Source: JBQLZO01 sp052168315 (lineage in GTDB: Bacteria; Planctomycetota; Phycisphaerae; Phycisphaerales; UBA1924). Taken from it: DNA of 64,000 nt. The translations under genes and the position numbers were made by a program. The notes under the pieces were generated by a model. The model saw nothing but the letters and a program-made list of their open reading frames with translations. It was not told the origin of the DNA and ran no database searches. This document shows positions 34,167 to 43,566 of this stretch, piece after piece. The stretch covers positions 11,458 to 75,457 of the forward strand of contig JBQLZO010000092.1 in assembly GCA_052168315.1 (NCBI GenBank), given 5' to 3'. Every line of letters starts with the position of its first letter. The first letter of the stretch is position 1.

Positions 34167-34763
34167 TCAGCCCTCGGCTCGGAGCACCTGCTCGAGCCAG
34201 GCGATGAGTTCCTCGGGCGAGCGCTGGCCTCGGAGGGTGGCGATGGGCTGCGCATCGCGGAGGGCGTAGGTCATCGGGATGCCTCGGCTTCCGAGGTGCG
34301 TCTCTGCGAGGTTCGGCTGGCGGTCGACCTCGATGTGGGTGGTGATGATGCGCTGATCGGCGAGCAGGGCGAGGACGCGTGGATCGTTGAGGGCATCCTT
34401 TTTGAACTGCTGGCAGGGGGCGCAGCGGTCGGCGGTGGCGAAGGCGATGACGGTTCGGTTGTCGATGGCGGCGAGGCGGATGGCCTCGTCCAGCGGTGGC
34501 GCACCGGCGAGGATCGGCGGGAGGGCGATGGTCTCCCGGGCGACGATGAAGCCGGTGTCGGGGTCGTAGGCGTGCTGCACGGTGAGGCGGTCCATCCACT
34601 CCTGGATGCGCTGCGGGGGGGCGTCGGTGTTGGGAGGGGTGGGCGCGTTGGTGGTCATGGGCGTGGGGTCGGTGTGGGGCGGGTGCTTGTCGGAGGCGCA
34701 GCCCGCGAGGGTGGAGGCGAGGGCGAGGAGGGCGATGGTGGTGGCGGCGAGGTGGATGTTCAT
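34167..34763 (-). CDS. thioredoxin-like lipoprotein
   Basis: 198 residues. Signal sequence and lipobox STLAGC give a lipidated N-terminus (Cys22), followed by a Pro/Thr-rich linker. The thioredoxin-like domain has FATADRCAPCQQFKKDAL with an intact CAPC redox pair, a cis-Pro-type loop at SRGIPMTYAL, and a C-terminal helix (RSPEELIAWLEQVL). It is probably a periplasmic thiol-disulfide or cysteine-handling protein. It is divergent from rsmA with a 74-base shared upstream region. Confidence 0.8.
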   Translation of the reverse strand: MNIHLAATTIALLALASTLAGCASDKHPPHTDPTPMTTNAPTPPNTDAPPQRIQEWMDRLTVQHAYDPDTGFIVARETIALPPILAGAPPLDEAIRLAAIDNRTVIAFATADRCAPCQQFKKDALNDPRVLALLADQRIITTHIEVDRQPNLAETHLGSRGIPMTYALRDAQPIATLRGQRSPEELIAWLEQVLRAEG

Positions 34764-34837
34764 GGTCGGGGGAACGGTTGGCGCGCTGGCGGCGCGCGGC
34801 CACCGCGGGGAATCCCGGAGTCGGGTACCGTCAGAGC

Positions 34838-35677
34838 GTGCAGACGGTCGCGGAGATCAAGTCGATCCTGGAGTCGCGCGGGCTGTCGCCGCGGAAGTCG
34901 CTCGGGCAGAATTTCTTGATCGAGCACGCGCACCTGCGGCGGCTGGTGGATCGGTCGGGCGTGGGCGCGGGCGATGTGGTGCTGGAGGTCGGACCGGGGA
35001 CGGGGACGCTGACGGACGAGGTGCTCGATCGCGGGGCGCGGGTGGTGGCGTGCGAGCTGGATCGGGGGCTGGCAGCGCATCTGCGCGAGCGGTACGAGGC
35101 GGTGGGGGATCGGTTCACGCTGATCGAGGGCGATGCGCTGGGGGGTGAAGGTGGGCTGAACGAGGCGGCGCGGGCGATGCTGGGGGAGATGGGCGGGCGG
35201 TACCGGCTGGTGGCGAATCTGCCGTACCAGATCGCGAGCCCGTTGATGGTGGCGCTGGCGCTCGATCGGCAGGGGTGCGCGGGGCAGTATGTGACGATCC
35301 AGCGGGAGGCGGCGCAGCGGCTTCGTGGCGCAGTGGGGACGCGGGAGTACTCGGAGTTGTCGGTGATGGTGCGGGCGATGTGCCGGGTGGAGCGGATCGC
35401 GACGCTGGCACCCGGGTGTTTCTGGCCGGCGCCGAAGGTGACGAGCGAGATGGTGGCGATCGAGCCGCTTGATGTGGCGCTGACTGATGATCCGGAGTCG
35501 CTGAGCGGGGTTTGCCGCGTGGTGTTCGCGCAGCGGCGGAAGACGCTGCGGGCGATTCTCGGCGGGGCGTTTCCGTTTCCCGAGGGGATCGATCCGGGCG
35601 CGCGGGCGGAAGGGCTGGGCGTGGCGGAGCTGGTGGCGTTGTCGCGTGCGTGGCGTGATCGCGCTGCGGCGGGGTGA
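34838..35677 (+). CDS. rsmA: 16S rRNA dimethyladenosine transferase RsmA (KsgA)
   Basis: 279 residues from GTG 34838. Signatures: SPRKSLGQNFLIE, VVLEVGPGTGTLTDEVLDRG (SAM motif I), the catalytic NLPYQIASP, and YVTIQREAAQRL. The C-terminal domain has VFAQRRKTLRAIL. It dimethylates two adjacent adenosines near the 3' end of 16S rRNA late in 30S assembly. An in-frame upstream extension to 34778 is rejected because homology starts at AEIKSILESRG. The following 229 bases to 35906 contain no gene. Confidence 0.95.
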   Translation: MQTVAEIKSILESRGLSPRKSLGQNFLIEHAHLRRLVDRSGVGAGDVVLEVGPGTGTLTDEVLDRGARVVACELDRGLAAHLRERYEAVGDRFTLIEGDALGGEGGLNEAARAMLGEMGGRYRLVANLPYQIASPLMVALALDRQGCAGQYVTIQREAAQRLRGAVGTREYSELSVMVRAMCRVERIATLAPGCFWPAPKVTSEMVAIEPLDVALTDDPESLSGVCRVVFAQRRKTLRAILGGAFPFPEGIDPGARAEGLGVAELVALSRAWRDRAAAG

Positions 35678-35906
35678 GGGTCGCGCGATGGTTGATTGGC
35701 ATGGCTTGGTGCTGAGTGCTCTTCCCTCATCGCGTGGTGTGGACTGCGTGCAATTCCCCAACGCGTGGATGGGTGCGGCGCGCGATGAAGACGAATCGCT
35801 CTTGTTCGGGTTGGAAAGTTGTGAAGGGCATTGAGATTTCGCTCCGGTGTGCGGAATGCAGCGGGGAGGCGCGTGCTTCCCGTTCCACACATTGGAGGAA
35901 TCTGTC

Positions 35907-38900
35907 ATGGCATTGCACCAGGCACGAAGCGCGATCGCGATCGCGTTCGCGGTGTCCGCGTTCCCGGCGCTGGCGATGGGTCAGGCCGACCCGTTCGCGG
36001 TGACCGGCGCGGTGGAGGCGGCGGGATCGGGCGGGATCGGCGGGCTGCGGATTTCGGCGTCCGCGGCGTGGTACCAGCATCCTGCGGGGAGCGATGGGCC
36101 GCCGAACCCGGCGCTGATCGCGGCGTTCCCTGACCTTCAGTACGACTCGTACTTCGCGCTCGATGGCGACCCGAACGGACAGGCAGCGCCATCGTCGTCT
36201 GACTATCTGGCGAACGGATTCGATGGGTGCGCGGGCCTGAGCTTCTTTACGGGGCAGGTCGCGCAGATCGGGGCGTGCTTCGCCGAGGTTGGCAAGGGCG
36301 GGGTTCAGTCGGTGCTGCGACCGGTGGAGGATGTCGATCGGGAGGCGGTGTTTCTGGGGCGGTACACGGTGCAGGGCGAGGGGGGCACGATCAGCGCGCA
36401 GTCGATCCTGATCGGGGTGACCGAGGATGGGGTGCAGGAGACGGTCGATGTGGGGATCGGGAAGGCGTTCCAGCACTCATCGGGGAATCAGTACACGCTG
36501 GTGGTCGAGTCGTTCGTCGTCCTGGCCGGGCAGGGCGTGGTGCGGGTCAACGACCTGTTCCTGGTCGCGGAGGAGGGCGCGAACAAGCCGGAGCCCGGCG
36601 CGTGCTGCTTCGGTGCGGGCGAGTGCGAGCTGTTGTTCGAGCAGGACTGCTTCGCGTTCGGCGGGCAGTACTTCGGCGATGGCACGGCGTGCCCGGGGAT
36701 CGAGATCTTCGGGCTGCCGGTGGCGCCCGAGGACCTGGTCGAGCCGGCGGTGCGCGATCGCGATCGTCGGACGCCGATCGAGTGGCAGGACAAGATCCAG
36801 GGGTGGGCGTACGACATGGATGGGAACTTCGTGGACGATGAGATCGACGCGGCGCTGGTGACGAACGCGGGCGATCCGCTGTCGGTGCTGCTGCTGCTCA
36901 ACGATTGCCCGACGGAGGAGGATCTGGAGCGATTCGCCCAGGCCGGCACGGTGCGGTATGTGGCGAAGTACATCCCGGTGGTGATCCTGACGGATGTGAT
37001 GCCCGCGGATGCGGTGGCGCTGGGGCAGGACCTCGCGGTGGCGGGGGTGGAGCTGGATCGCGAGGGCGAGTACACGCTGGACACCTCGACGGCGGCGATC
37101 CGGTACCGCGCGAGCGGGACCTACTCGCCGAACACGGTCGAGGATGCGTATCCGGCGATCGATGGTTCGGGGACGAACATCGCGATCCTGGACAGCGGCG
37201 TGGACGATGGACATCAGTCGTTCAGCGGCGCGCTGGTGGCCGAGTACGATGCGCTGACCGACACGGAGAATCCGGGCGGCGGTGTGGACGATGTGACCGG
37301 GCACGGCACGCATGTGGCGGGGATCGCGCTCGGGCGGGGCAACGGCGTGAGCAACCGGGGCGTGGCCCCGGGGGCGGGCCTCGTGGACATGCTGGTGGGC
37401 AACTTCGCGCCCTCGACGGCCGCGGTGGTGCTGGCGCTGGAGAAGTGCATCGAGCGCCGGGTGGACTGGAACATCGGCGTTGTGAACCTGAGCCTTGGGC
37501 TCGGGCCGGCGTCCGATGGGCTTGATGCGACCTCGCAGTTGGCCAGCCGGGTGGTGGACGCCGGGATCGTGGTGGTGGTGGCCTCGGGGAACAGCGGGAT
37601 CGCAGACATCGATGCGCCCGGGGCCGCGGACAAGGTGATCACGGTGGGCGCGATCAACGACAACGGCACGGTGAGCCGTGTGGGCGATGCGATCGCTGGT
37701 TTCTCGACGATCGGCCCGCGCCTCGACGATGGCGACAGCAACGCCGAGGATGAGCAGAAGCCGGAGGTGACAGCGCCCGGTGTGGGGATCACTTCGGCGC
37801 AGTACAACACCGCGTCCGGGTACATCCCGCTGAACGGGACCTCGATGGCCTCGCCGCATGTGGCGGGTCTGGCGGCGCTGATCAAGAGCGCTGCGCCGAG
37901 CATCAACGCGGATTCGGTGACGAAGCTGATCATCGACACCTCCGAGGACTACGGCCCGGCGGGCTTCGATGTGCAGTACGGGTACGGGTATGTCGATGCG
38001 TTTGCGGCGATCGACGGGATCTCGACGGCGCTCACGACGGATGTGGGCTTCACGGTCGCGTGCTGCTCGAGTCCGGACATCGTGCCGAGCGATCCGACGA
38101 TCGAGGAGAACGAGCCGAACTCGTTCACGGTGACCGTGACGAACTTCGGCCCGAACGATGCGTTCGATGTGCAGGTGAACCTTGGGATCTACATCTTCTC
38201 GAACGGGGGCGAGAACTGGGAGATCTGCTCCGATGTGATCCCGTTCATCGCGTCCGGCGCGACGGCGTCGGTGACCTGCCCGTGGACGCCGTTCGCGTCC
38301 GGGCCGCCTCCCGGGTATGTGCACGGGTGCCTCAAGGCGAACATCGCCTACGCGTTCGACAGCAACTTCGCGAACAACAAAGCGCAGCGGAACATCGACA
38401 TCGAGCAGACGGCCTCGCCCGCGAAGTTCGACTTCCAGGTCATGAACGACACGGATGAGGAGCTGCTGATCGTGCTGGCGCACGATCTCGAGGTGTGCGA
38501 GGGCCAGGGCCTGTGGGGTGCCGGGTTCGACCTGAACAACTTCGTCATGCAGCCGGGGCAGTGCCCGGTCGGCGTGCGGGCGGAGCTGGTGCCGCGCTTC
38601 CCGCAGGAGATGCCGCCCGGCTCGTTCGCGCAGGCGAATGTGAAGGTGGTCGGGTACTCGCTGCAGAAGGGCATCCCGTACGACCTCGGCGGCGTGCAGA
38701 TCGTCGCGCAGACGCCCGAGTTCCAGGACTGCAACGAGAACGGGGCGAACGACTTGGCCGAACTGGCCACGGGCGCGGCGTTCGACTGCAACGAGAACGG
38801 GCTGCTCGACTCGTGCGACATCGCGCAGGGCAAGAGCGCGGATGTCAATCAGAACGGGATCCCCGACGAGTGCGAGGACAAGGTTGTTCCGGTGTGCCCG

Positions 38901-39050
38901 GGCGATCTTGACGGCGACGGCGACACGGACTCGGACGATCTGGGCATCCTGCTCGGCGCGTTCGGGACCACGGGCGCCGGCGACCTGAACAACGACGGCC
39001 AGACGGATTCGGACGACCTGGGCATCCTGCTCAGTGACTTCGGGTGCTGA
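35907..39050 (+). CDS. large secreted subtilisin-like protease with C-terminal dockerin-like tag
   Basis: 1047 residues from ATG 35907, with GGAGGA at 35894-35899. The signal peptide is ~22-23 residues. A Cys-rich module GACCFGAGECELLFEQDCFA lies near 230-260. The S8 catalytic domain has Asp in AILDSGVDDGHQ (~428), His in GHGTHVAGIALG (~464) and Ser in NGTSMASPHVAGLAALI (~645). A CARDB/DUF11-like beta domain follows (EENEPNSFTVTVTNFGPNDA), then DCNENGANDLAELATG and VNQNGIPDECED repeats. It ends in a two-repeat dockerin-like tag, Cys-flanked. It is probably an exported degradative enzyme, perhaps T2SS cargo. A perfect hairpin follows. Confidence 0.92.
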   Translation: MALHQARSAIAIAFAVSAFPALAMGQADPFAVTGAVEAAGSGGIGGLRISASAAWYQHPAGSDGPPNPALIAAFPDLQYDSYFALDGDPNGQAAPSSSDYLANGFDGCAGLSFFTGQVAQIGACFAEVGKGGVQSVLRPVEDVDREAVFLGRYTVQGEGGTISAQSILIGVTEDGVQETVDVGIGKAFQHSSGNQYTLVVESFVVLAGQGVVRVNDLFLVAEEGANKPEPGACCFGAGECELLFEQDCFAFGGQYFGDGTACPGIEIFGLPVAPEDLVEPAVRDRDRRTPIEWQDKIQGWAYDMDGNFVDDEIDAALVTNAGDPLSVLLLLNDCPTEEDLERFAQAGTVRYVAKYIPVVILTDVMPADAVALGQDLAVAGVELDREGEYTLDTSTAAIRYRASGTYSPNTVEDAYPAIDGSGTNIAILDSGVDDGHQSFSGALVAEYDALTDTENPGGGVDDVTGHGTHVAGIALGRGNGVSNRGVAPGAGLVDMLVGNFAPSTAAVVLALEKCIERRVDWNIGVVNLSLGLGPASDGLDATSQLASRVVDAGIVVVVASGNSGIADIDAPGAADKVITVGAINDNGTVSRVGDAIAGFSTIGPRLDDGDSNAEDEQKPEVTAPGVGITSAQYNTASGYIPLNGTSMASPHVAGLAALIKSAAPSINADSVTKLIIDTSEDYGPAGFDVQYGYGYVDAFAAIDGISTALTTDVGFTVACCSSPDIVPSDPTIEENEPNSFTVTVTNFGPNDAFDVQVNLGIYIFSNGGENWEICSDVIPFIASGATASVTCPWTPFASGPPPGYVHGCLKANIAYAFDSNFANNKAQRNIDIEQTASPAKFDFQVMNDTDEELLIVLAHDLEVCEGQGLWGAGFDLNNFVMQPGQCPVGVRAELVPRFPQEMPPGSFAQANVKVVGYSLQKGIPYDLGGVQIVAQTPEFQDCNENGANDLAELATGAAFDCNENGLLDSCDIAQGKSADVNQNGIPDECEDKVVPVCPGDLDGDGDTDSDDLGILLGAFGTTGAGDLNNDGQTDSDDLGILLSDFGC

Positions 39051-39108
39051 GGCGTTCCGGTCGGTGCGGATCGGTGTGATCGACCCGTGCCGCCCGGCTG
39101 AACCCCTT

Positions 39109-39136
39109 TCCCCGAGCGCCGGCAGGCGCTCGGGGA
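39109..39136. terminator. bidirectional hairpin between convergent genes
   Basis: TCCCCGAGCGCC (39109-39120) pairs perfectly with GGCGCTCGGGGA (39125-39136) around a GGCA loop. It lies 58 bases after the protease stop and 66 before the stop of the facing gene. There is no T-tract on either strand, but the position suits a shared terminator. Confidence 0.65.
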
Positions 39137-39202
39137 GGATTGACAGGCACCCGGGGGGCCTCGGGCGGGGAAACGGGTTGTGGAATCGGCGCGTGGCGCG
39201 GA

Positions 39203-40933
39203 TCAGTGGGTGCGCCCGGCGGCGGTGGCGCGGTGGCGTTGGACGCCCGGGGGGCATGCGGTGGCGTCGCGCTCGAGCGTTTCCCGCAATTCGGGCTGGA
39301 GGGAGTCGAGCAGACCGAGTTCGGCGTAGGTGTGGAGCAGCGAGTCGGCCTGCATAGCGCGGTAGGCGGCGTCGGAGTCGATGATGGGGCGGTCGAGGAT
39401 TTCTTCGAGCATCTGGCGGGTGTACTCGGGCTTGCGCTCGGCCGTGGACTTGGTGCCGTACTGGCTGAGGTTCGAGGCGAAGATGCCGGCGGCGCTGACG
39501 GGGAGGAAGTCTTCGTACCGGAGGCCTTCAGCGCGGACGAGGCCGCGGCGGATGAGTTCGTGGATGTCGGTGGTGTCGATCGTGCCCCGGGCGTTCATGC
39601 CCGCGGCGGTTGGTTCGTATCGCCCGTAGACGAGTTCCTGTCCGAGGAGTTCGCGGAGGGTCTTGGGGAATGGCTCGAAGTGGCGGGCATAGGCGGCCTC
39701 GCGCGCTTCGAGCGGTTGTTTGGCGAGGCCGGGATCGGCGGCCTTTTCGGCTTCGGCGCTCTCGAGGCAGCGGTCGTAGAGCGCGCGGCCGGCTTGTGTG
39801 GTGGCGTAGAAGCGCTGCTCGATCTCGCCGAATCGGGCGGTGTGGACGGTGTCGATCTCGGTGCCATCCGGGTTGGTGAACCGGACGGGCTCGGTGAGCG
39901 CCTTGTACGCATCCTGCCGGAGGAGCACCGGGGTGCCCGCTGCGGGGCCCTCTGTTGAGTCCTTGAAGCCGTTGTGCGGGAGGCGGGCGAGGTCGAGGTC
40001 GGGTGCTGAGAGTCGGGCGACGAGCGCATCGATGAGGCGTTCGGCCGTGCCTTCCGGCGGGGTGGTGGTTTCCAGTGCGAGGATCTGCTCTCGCGACATG
40101 TGCTTGAAGTGGAGGGCCATGAAGTCCTGGTCGGCATCGCGCTGGAGGCGATCGAGCGCGGATGTTGCCTGTCGGCGGAAAGTCGGCTCGTCGATCTCGC
40201 CGAGGCAGAACTTCATGGACGCGGTGTAGAGGTCCATGCAGAAGGTGTTGGGGGTGAGGTGGTTGAGGTGGTGCGCGCCGAAGCAGGCGATGTCGGCGGC
40301 GATCTTGAAGCCGGCATCGCAGAGGTGTTTGTAGAGGTCGTGGTCGCGGGCCTCGGCGGTCCATTTGAAGATCCGCTGGACGCCCTCGGCGATGAGGGCG
40401 TTCGCATCGGATTCAGAGAGTCCGGCGTCCTGTTCGCACTTCTCGATGAGCTGTTTGGCGCGATCGGAGAAGACCTGTCGCTGCGCGAGCAGGGTCTCGA
40501 TGCGCTGCTGGGTCTGGGCATCGAAATAGTCCGTGCGGAGGAGGGAGGTGAAGACGCGGTGCTCCGGGTTGGCGCGGGAGCGGAAGGCGGTGGCGATGAC
40601 GGGCTGGCTCTTGGCACCGACGCTGGTCATGTCGTAGAAGTTGTGGGGCTCCATGCCGAAGCAGGCGAAGAAGCGGGCGATCCAGCGGTACTCATCGGCG
40701 CGCCCGATGCGGATGGCGCCGTGGCGTTCGCCGGAGGTGCGATCGATCTGTTCGTCGGTGATCTCGAACCCGCGGTGGAGGCGGGCGAGCAGGTCGCAGA
40801 CGGCGCGGTTGCAGGCCTGGTTCACGGCCAGCGACTTGTCGTACAGCGGGACTTCTTCGCCGAACATCCGGGAGAGTTCGGCGAAGAGCCGGTTCTGCAT
40901 GTCGGTTCGGTCGGCGAAGGCGGCGTGTGTCAT
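39203..40933 (-). CDS. 2-oxoadipate dioxygenase/decarboxylase family protein (YdcJ/HglS, DUF1338)
   Basis: 576 residues from ATG 40933. The match to E. coli YdcJ is strong in blocks: ERHGAIRIG, FRVFTSLLR-like RVFTSLLRTD, GAHHLNHLTPNT, DAYKALTEPV, TARFGEIEQRFY and YEDFLPVSAAGIFASNL. The likely metal ligands are all present: His in RHGAIR, His in NHLTP and Glu in FGEIEQR. Characterised relatives convert 2-oxoadipate to 2-hydroxyglutarate in lysine breakdown. This protein carries a ~70-residue insert between the second His block and the Lys-Ala-Leu block, so it is longer than the ~450 usual; the substrate may differ. No lysine-pathway genes are nearby. Confidence 0.85.
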   Translation of the reverse strand: MTHAAFADRTDMQNRLFAELSRMFGEEVPLYDKSLAVNQACNRAVCDLLARLHRGFEITDEQIDRTSGERHGAIRIGRADEYRWIARFFACFGMEPHNFYDMTSVGAKSQPVIATAFRSRANPEHRVFTSLLRTDYFDAQTQQRIETLLAQRQVFSDRAKQLIEKCEQDAGLSESDANALIAEGVQRIFKWTAEARDHDLYKHLCDAGFKIAADIACFGAHHLNHLTPNTFCMDLYTASMKFCLGEIDEPTFRRQATSALDRLQRDADQDFMALHFKHMSREQILALETTTPPEGTAERLIDALVARLSAPDLDLARLPHNGFKDSTEGPAAGTPVLLRQDAYKALTEPVRFTNPDGTEIDTVHTARFGEIEQRFYATTQAGRALYDRCLESAEAEKAADPGLAKQPLEAREAAYARHFEPFPKTLRELLGQELVYGRYEPTAAGMNARGTIDTTDIHELIRRGLVRAEGLRYEDFLPVSAAGIFASNLSQYGTKSTAERKPEYTRQMLEEILDRPIIDSDAAYRAMQADSLLHTYAELGLLDSLQPELRETLERDATACPPGVQRHRATAAGRTH

Positions 40934-41246
40934 GTGGGATGTTAGGGTGGAGGGGGTTGGTTGTCCGATGCGCGCGGCGCGGAGCGGGGAGGATGGGAGG
41001 GGTCGGCGGTTGCCCGATGCTTGCCATCGGGCGTGGGGGCGTGGGATCGGTGTGGGAATGGTCATTCGTCGCCCGGTGGCGCGCGGCGGCGCGGGGGATC
41101 GGGGTGGTGGGCGGTTATGGGTCTGGCGGGTTCGTGCTGGGTGGTGGGCGTCGGGGCGAGGGCGATGGTTCGGGCGGTCGGGGTGCGCGATCTTGGGTGT
41201 GGTGTTACGCTCGTGGCTCACTCAGTCGTTGTTGAGGAGGTGTGCG

Positions 41247-41939
41247 ATGAGGCGTGTGCTGGGAGCGATGTGCGTGGTGGTGGTGGCGATGGGCGGATGC
41301 GCTCAGAGCACGCCCCGGTCATGGGAGATGGTCGAGGGGCAGGCGCCGGCGGATGCGGAGAGCGGCGTGAGCGAATCGGCCTGGTCGCCGGACTTTCGTC
41401 CGCCCGTTGAGTGGGTGTCGCCGCGGCTGCGGCTCGAGCCGCTGGGGCCTGAGCACAACGCGATGGACTTCGCGGCGGCGCAGGGGAGCCGCGAGCACCT
41501 GCAGCGGACGCTGCAGTGGGGCGGGTGGCCGAGCGCCGATGCGACGCCGGAGGAGAACCTGAGTGATCTGGAGCGGCACGCCGGTGAGTTCGAGCGGCGG
41601 GAGGCGTACGCGTACACGGTGCTCTCGCCCGATTGGGGGCGGTGTCTTGGGTGTGTGTACATCAACCCGGTTGGGGCGAAGGGCGCGCCGGAGTTTCCGG
41701 ATCGGGCACGGGTGGCGTTCTGGGTGATCGAGCCGGAGGTGGGCAACGATCTCGATCGTGAACTGGTGAGCGAGACGCTGGCGATGATCGAGTCGGCGTA
41801 TCCGATCGATCGTGTTGACTTCTCGATCCCGGTCCAGAACGAACGGGGCGCGAGCGTGCTGGCATCGCTCGGGCTGGAAGAGATCGATCCGGCTCCGAAC
41901 GGGAATCGCGTGTTTGTCTGGCGGCGTGCGGGTGGGTGA
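41247..41939 (+). CDS. GNAT-like domain protein with lipoprotein signal
   Basis: 230 residues from ATG 41247, with GAGGAGG at 41234-41240. The N-terminus MRRVLGAMCVVVVAMGGCAQ is a clean lipobox signal. The rest resembles a GNAT acetyltransferase: LRLEPLGPEHNAMDF, TPEENLSDLERHAGEFERRE, AYTVLSPDWGRCLGCVYINP, RVAFWVIEPE and NERGASVLASLGLEE. The canonical acetyl-CoA pyrophosphate loop (QxxGxG/A) is not obvious. GNAT enzymes are normally cytoplasmic, where acetyl-CoA is. Export would make catalysis unlikely unless the domain has another role or is misdirected. Confidence 0.7.
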   Translation: MRRVLGAMCVVVVAMGGCAQSTPRSWEMVEGQAPADAESGVSESAWSPDFRPPVEWVSPRLRLEPLGPEHNAMDFAAAQGSREHLQRTLQWGGWPSADATPEENLSDLERHAGEFERREAYAYTVLSPDWGRCLGCVYINPVGAKGAPEFPDRARVAFWVIEPEVGNDLDRELVSETLAMIESAYPIDRVDFSIPVQNERGASVLASLGLEEIDPAPNGNRVFVWRRAGG

Positions 41940-42014
41940 GGTTGCCGCTCGATTGCGGGCCCGACTGAAGGCGGTGAGTGGGATGGGCGGGTCGTCGGAC
42001 TGACCCTCTGGTCG

Positions 42015-43406
42015 TCAGCGCAGCCCTTGGCGGGGGTTGGTTGTGGCTCGGCGCTTCTCGTTTTCCCAGGCTTCCTGGTCGGCTCGGTCGGGGATTCGGC
42101 CGAAGGCGATCTTGGAGTCCATGCGGTGGCGGTGGTGGTGGACCGCGCCGAGGTAGATGGTGTGGCGTCCCCATTTCTGTTCGGCGGTGTCGAGGGCGGC
42201 CGAGAGTCGGCGGAGGCGTTCGCGTTCGGGTTGGTCGAAGAGCAGGGGGGTTGCGGTGGCGGCGGCATCATCGAGCCCGGAGAGGGTCATGGAGACCTGG
42301 CGGAAGGGTTCCCAGCGGCGGAGGGCGTGCGGATCGCGGGCCCATGGGCGGGTGGCCCATGCGGACTCGAAGGCGCGGATGAGGGTGAGGGTGTCATCGT
42401 CGGCGTCGAGCGGGCGTTCGATGGTCCATCGCTCGGGGTGGTTCCAGGAGCGGACCTCGATGGTGAGGCGGTGCGCCGCGGCCGTGGTGTGACGGAGGCG
42501 GAACGCGCCTCTGCAGATGAGCCTGACGAGCACGGCGTGGGCGCCGTGGTCGTTGCGGTGGTCGGGGGAGAGGACATTGGACTGGTTGATGGTGCGGCGG
42601 CAGGTGGTGGGCTCGGGGAGGTCGTGGCCCTGGAGGGCGAGGAGCCATGACTCGCCGGCGACGCCGCCCCAGATGCGGCGGGCATCCTTGGGCGTGAGGT
42701 TCCAGAGGTCGGTGATGGAGCGGATGCCGGCGGCGTGGAGGCGGGTAAGCATGCCCGGGCCGATGCCGGGGAGGTCGTTGAGCGCGAGGTGTTCGATGCG
42801 TTGTGGGAGGTCGTCGGGCGTGAGGATGGTGAGCCCATCGGGTTTGTGGAGGTCGGAGGCGATCTTGGCGAGCAGTCGGGTGGGCGCGATGCCGATGGAG
42901 CAGGTGAGGGTTGGGCCGAGGTCGGCGCGGAGCTGGGCCTTGATGGTGCGGGCGAGTTCTGCGGCGTGCTCGGGGTGGCGCTGGTTGCGGAGGAGGCGGA
43001 TGGCCCACTCGTCGATGGAGTAGACGCGGTGGATGGGCGCGCACTTATCGACGCTGGCGAGGATGGCGTGGTGGACCTCGACATAGACGGGCGGCCGGGC
43101 CGGGACGAAGGTGATGGCCGGGCAGAGGCGGCGGGCTTCGGGGACGGAGGTGCCGACGCGGATGCCGAGGCGTTTGGCATCGTGGCTCGCGGCGATGACG
43201 GAGGTGCCTTCGGCGATCATGGGGACCACGGCGACCGGACGATCGCGGAGTTCGGGGTTGAGGTGCTGCTCGACGGAGGCGAAGAAGCTGTTCATGTCGA
43301 CGAAGAGCCAGTTGAGTGCGGGGGCGCGGGGGCTGGCGTCCGAGTCGGGCGCGGGGTTGGGAGCGGGATGGGGGCCGGGGTTGTGGCTCGGGGGCGGGGC
43401 GTGCAT
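42015..43406 (-). CDS. Y-family DNA polymerase (DinB/UmuC-like)
   Basis: 463 residues from ATG 43406. After ~38 Pro-rich residues comes the palm motif FVDMNSFFASVEQHL with the catalytic Asp, then ASHDAKRLGIRVG and YSIDEW with the second acidic pair. SIGIAPTRLLAKIASDLHKP and the helix-hairpin-helix LNDLPGIGPGMLTRLHAAGI follow. SIDEW departs from the usual SIDEA but keeps the catalytic residues. The C-terminal little-finger region and ~100 further residues follow (LRRWEPFRQVSMTLSGL). It is probably a translesion polymerase. No LexA box is evident, but a direct repeat lies at the start (43402-43427). Confidence 0.85.
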   Translation of the reverse strand: MHAPPPSHNPGPHPAPNPAPDSDASPRAPALNWLFVDMNSFFASVEQHLNPELRDRPVAVVPMIAEGTSVIAASHDAKRLGIRVGTSVPEARRLCPAITFVPARPPVYVEVHHAILASVDKCAPIHRVYSIDEWAIRLLRNQRHPEHAAELARTIKAQLRADLGPTLTCSIGIAPTRLLAKIASDLHKPDGLTILTPDDLPQRIEHLALNDLPGIGPGMLTRLHAAGIRSITDLWNLTPKDARRIWGGVAGESWLLALQGHDLPEPTTCRRTINQSNVLSPDHRNDHGAHAVLVRLICRGAFRLRHTTAAAHRLTIEVRSWNHPERWTIERPLDADDDTLTLIRAFESAWATRPWARDPHALRRWEPFRQVSMTLSGLDDAAATATPLLFDQPERERLRRLSAALDTAEQKWGRHTIYLGAVHHHRHRMDSKIAFGRIPDRADQEAWENEKRRATTNPRQGLR

Positions 43407-43427
43407 ACCAAACAATATGCGAACCAA
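43402..43427. repeat. direct repeat at the polymerase start
   Basis: TGCATACCAA (43402-43411) and TGCGAACCAA (43418-43427) are 8/10 identical and 16 bases apart, start to start. One copy overlaps the ATG of the minus-strand polymerase gene. It could be an operator, or chance. Confidence 0.35.
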
Positions 43428-43566
43428 TGGAGTGGCGGGGTCGCAGCGGGGGCGGGATTCGGGTTGGGCGTTGGGAAAGGGTGGCGCGGGGTGGGGCGGG
43501 ATTCCGCGTCGAGGGGAGGCTTGGATGGGGCCTGGAGCGGGCGTGGGGTAGCGGAGGTGCGGCGCG

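Noticed and set aside
32098..34269. 723-codon plus-strand acidic frame opposite the AbgT gene
   Set aside because: The Glu/Asp/Gly composition arises from the complement of hydrophobic codons; the AbgT motifs are on the minus strand.
36477..39257. 926-codon minus-strand frame opposite the large protease
   Set aside because: It is Arg/Val/His-rich with no motif. The plus strand carries an intact S8 triad and dockerin tail.
43380..43440. LexA/SOS box before the Y-family polymerase
   Set aside because: No GAACN4GTTC or CTGTN8ACAG-type palindrome is present; only an imperfect direct repeat.
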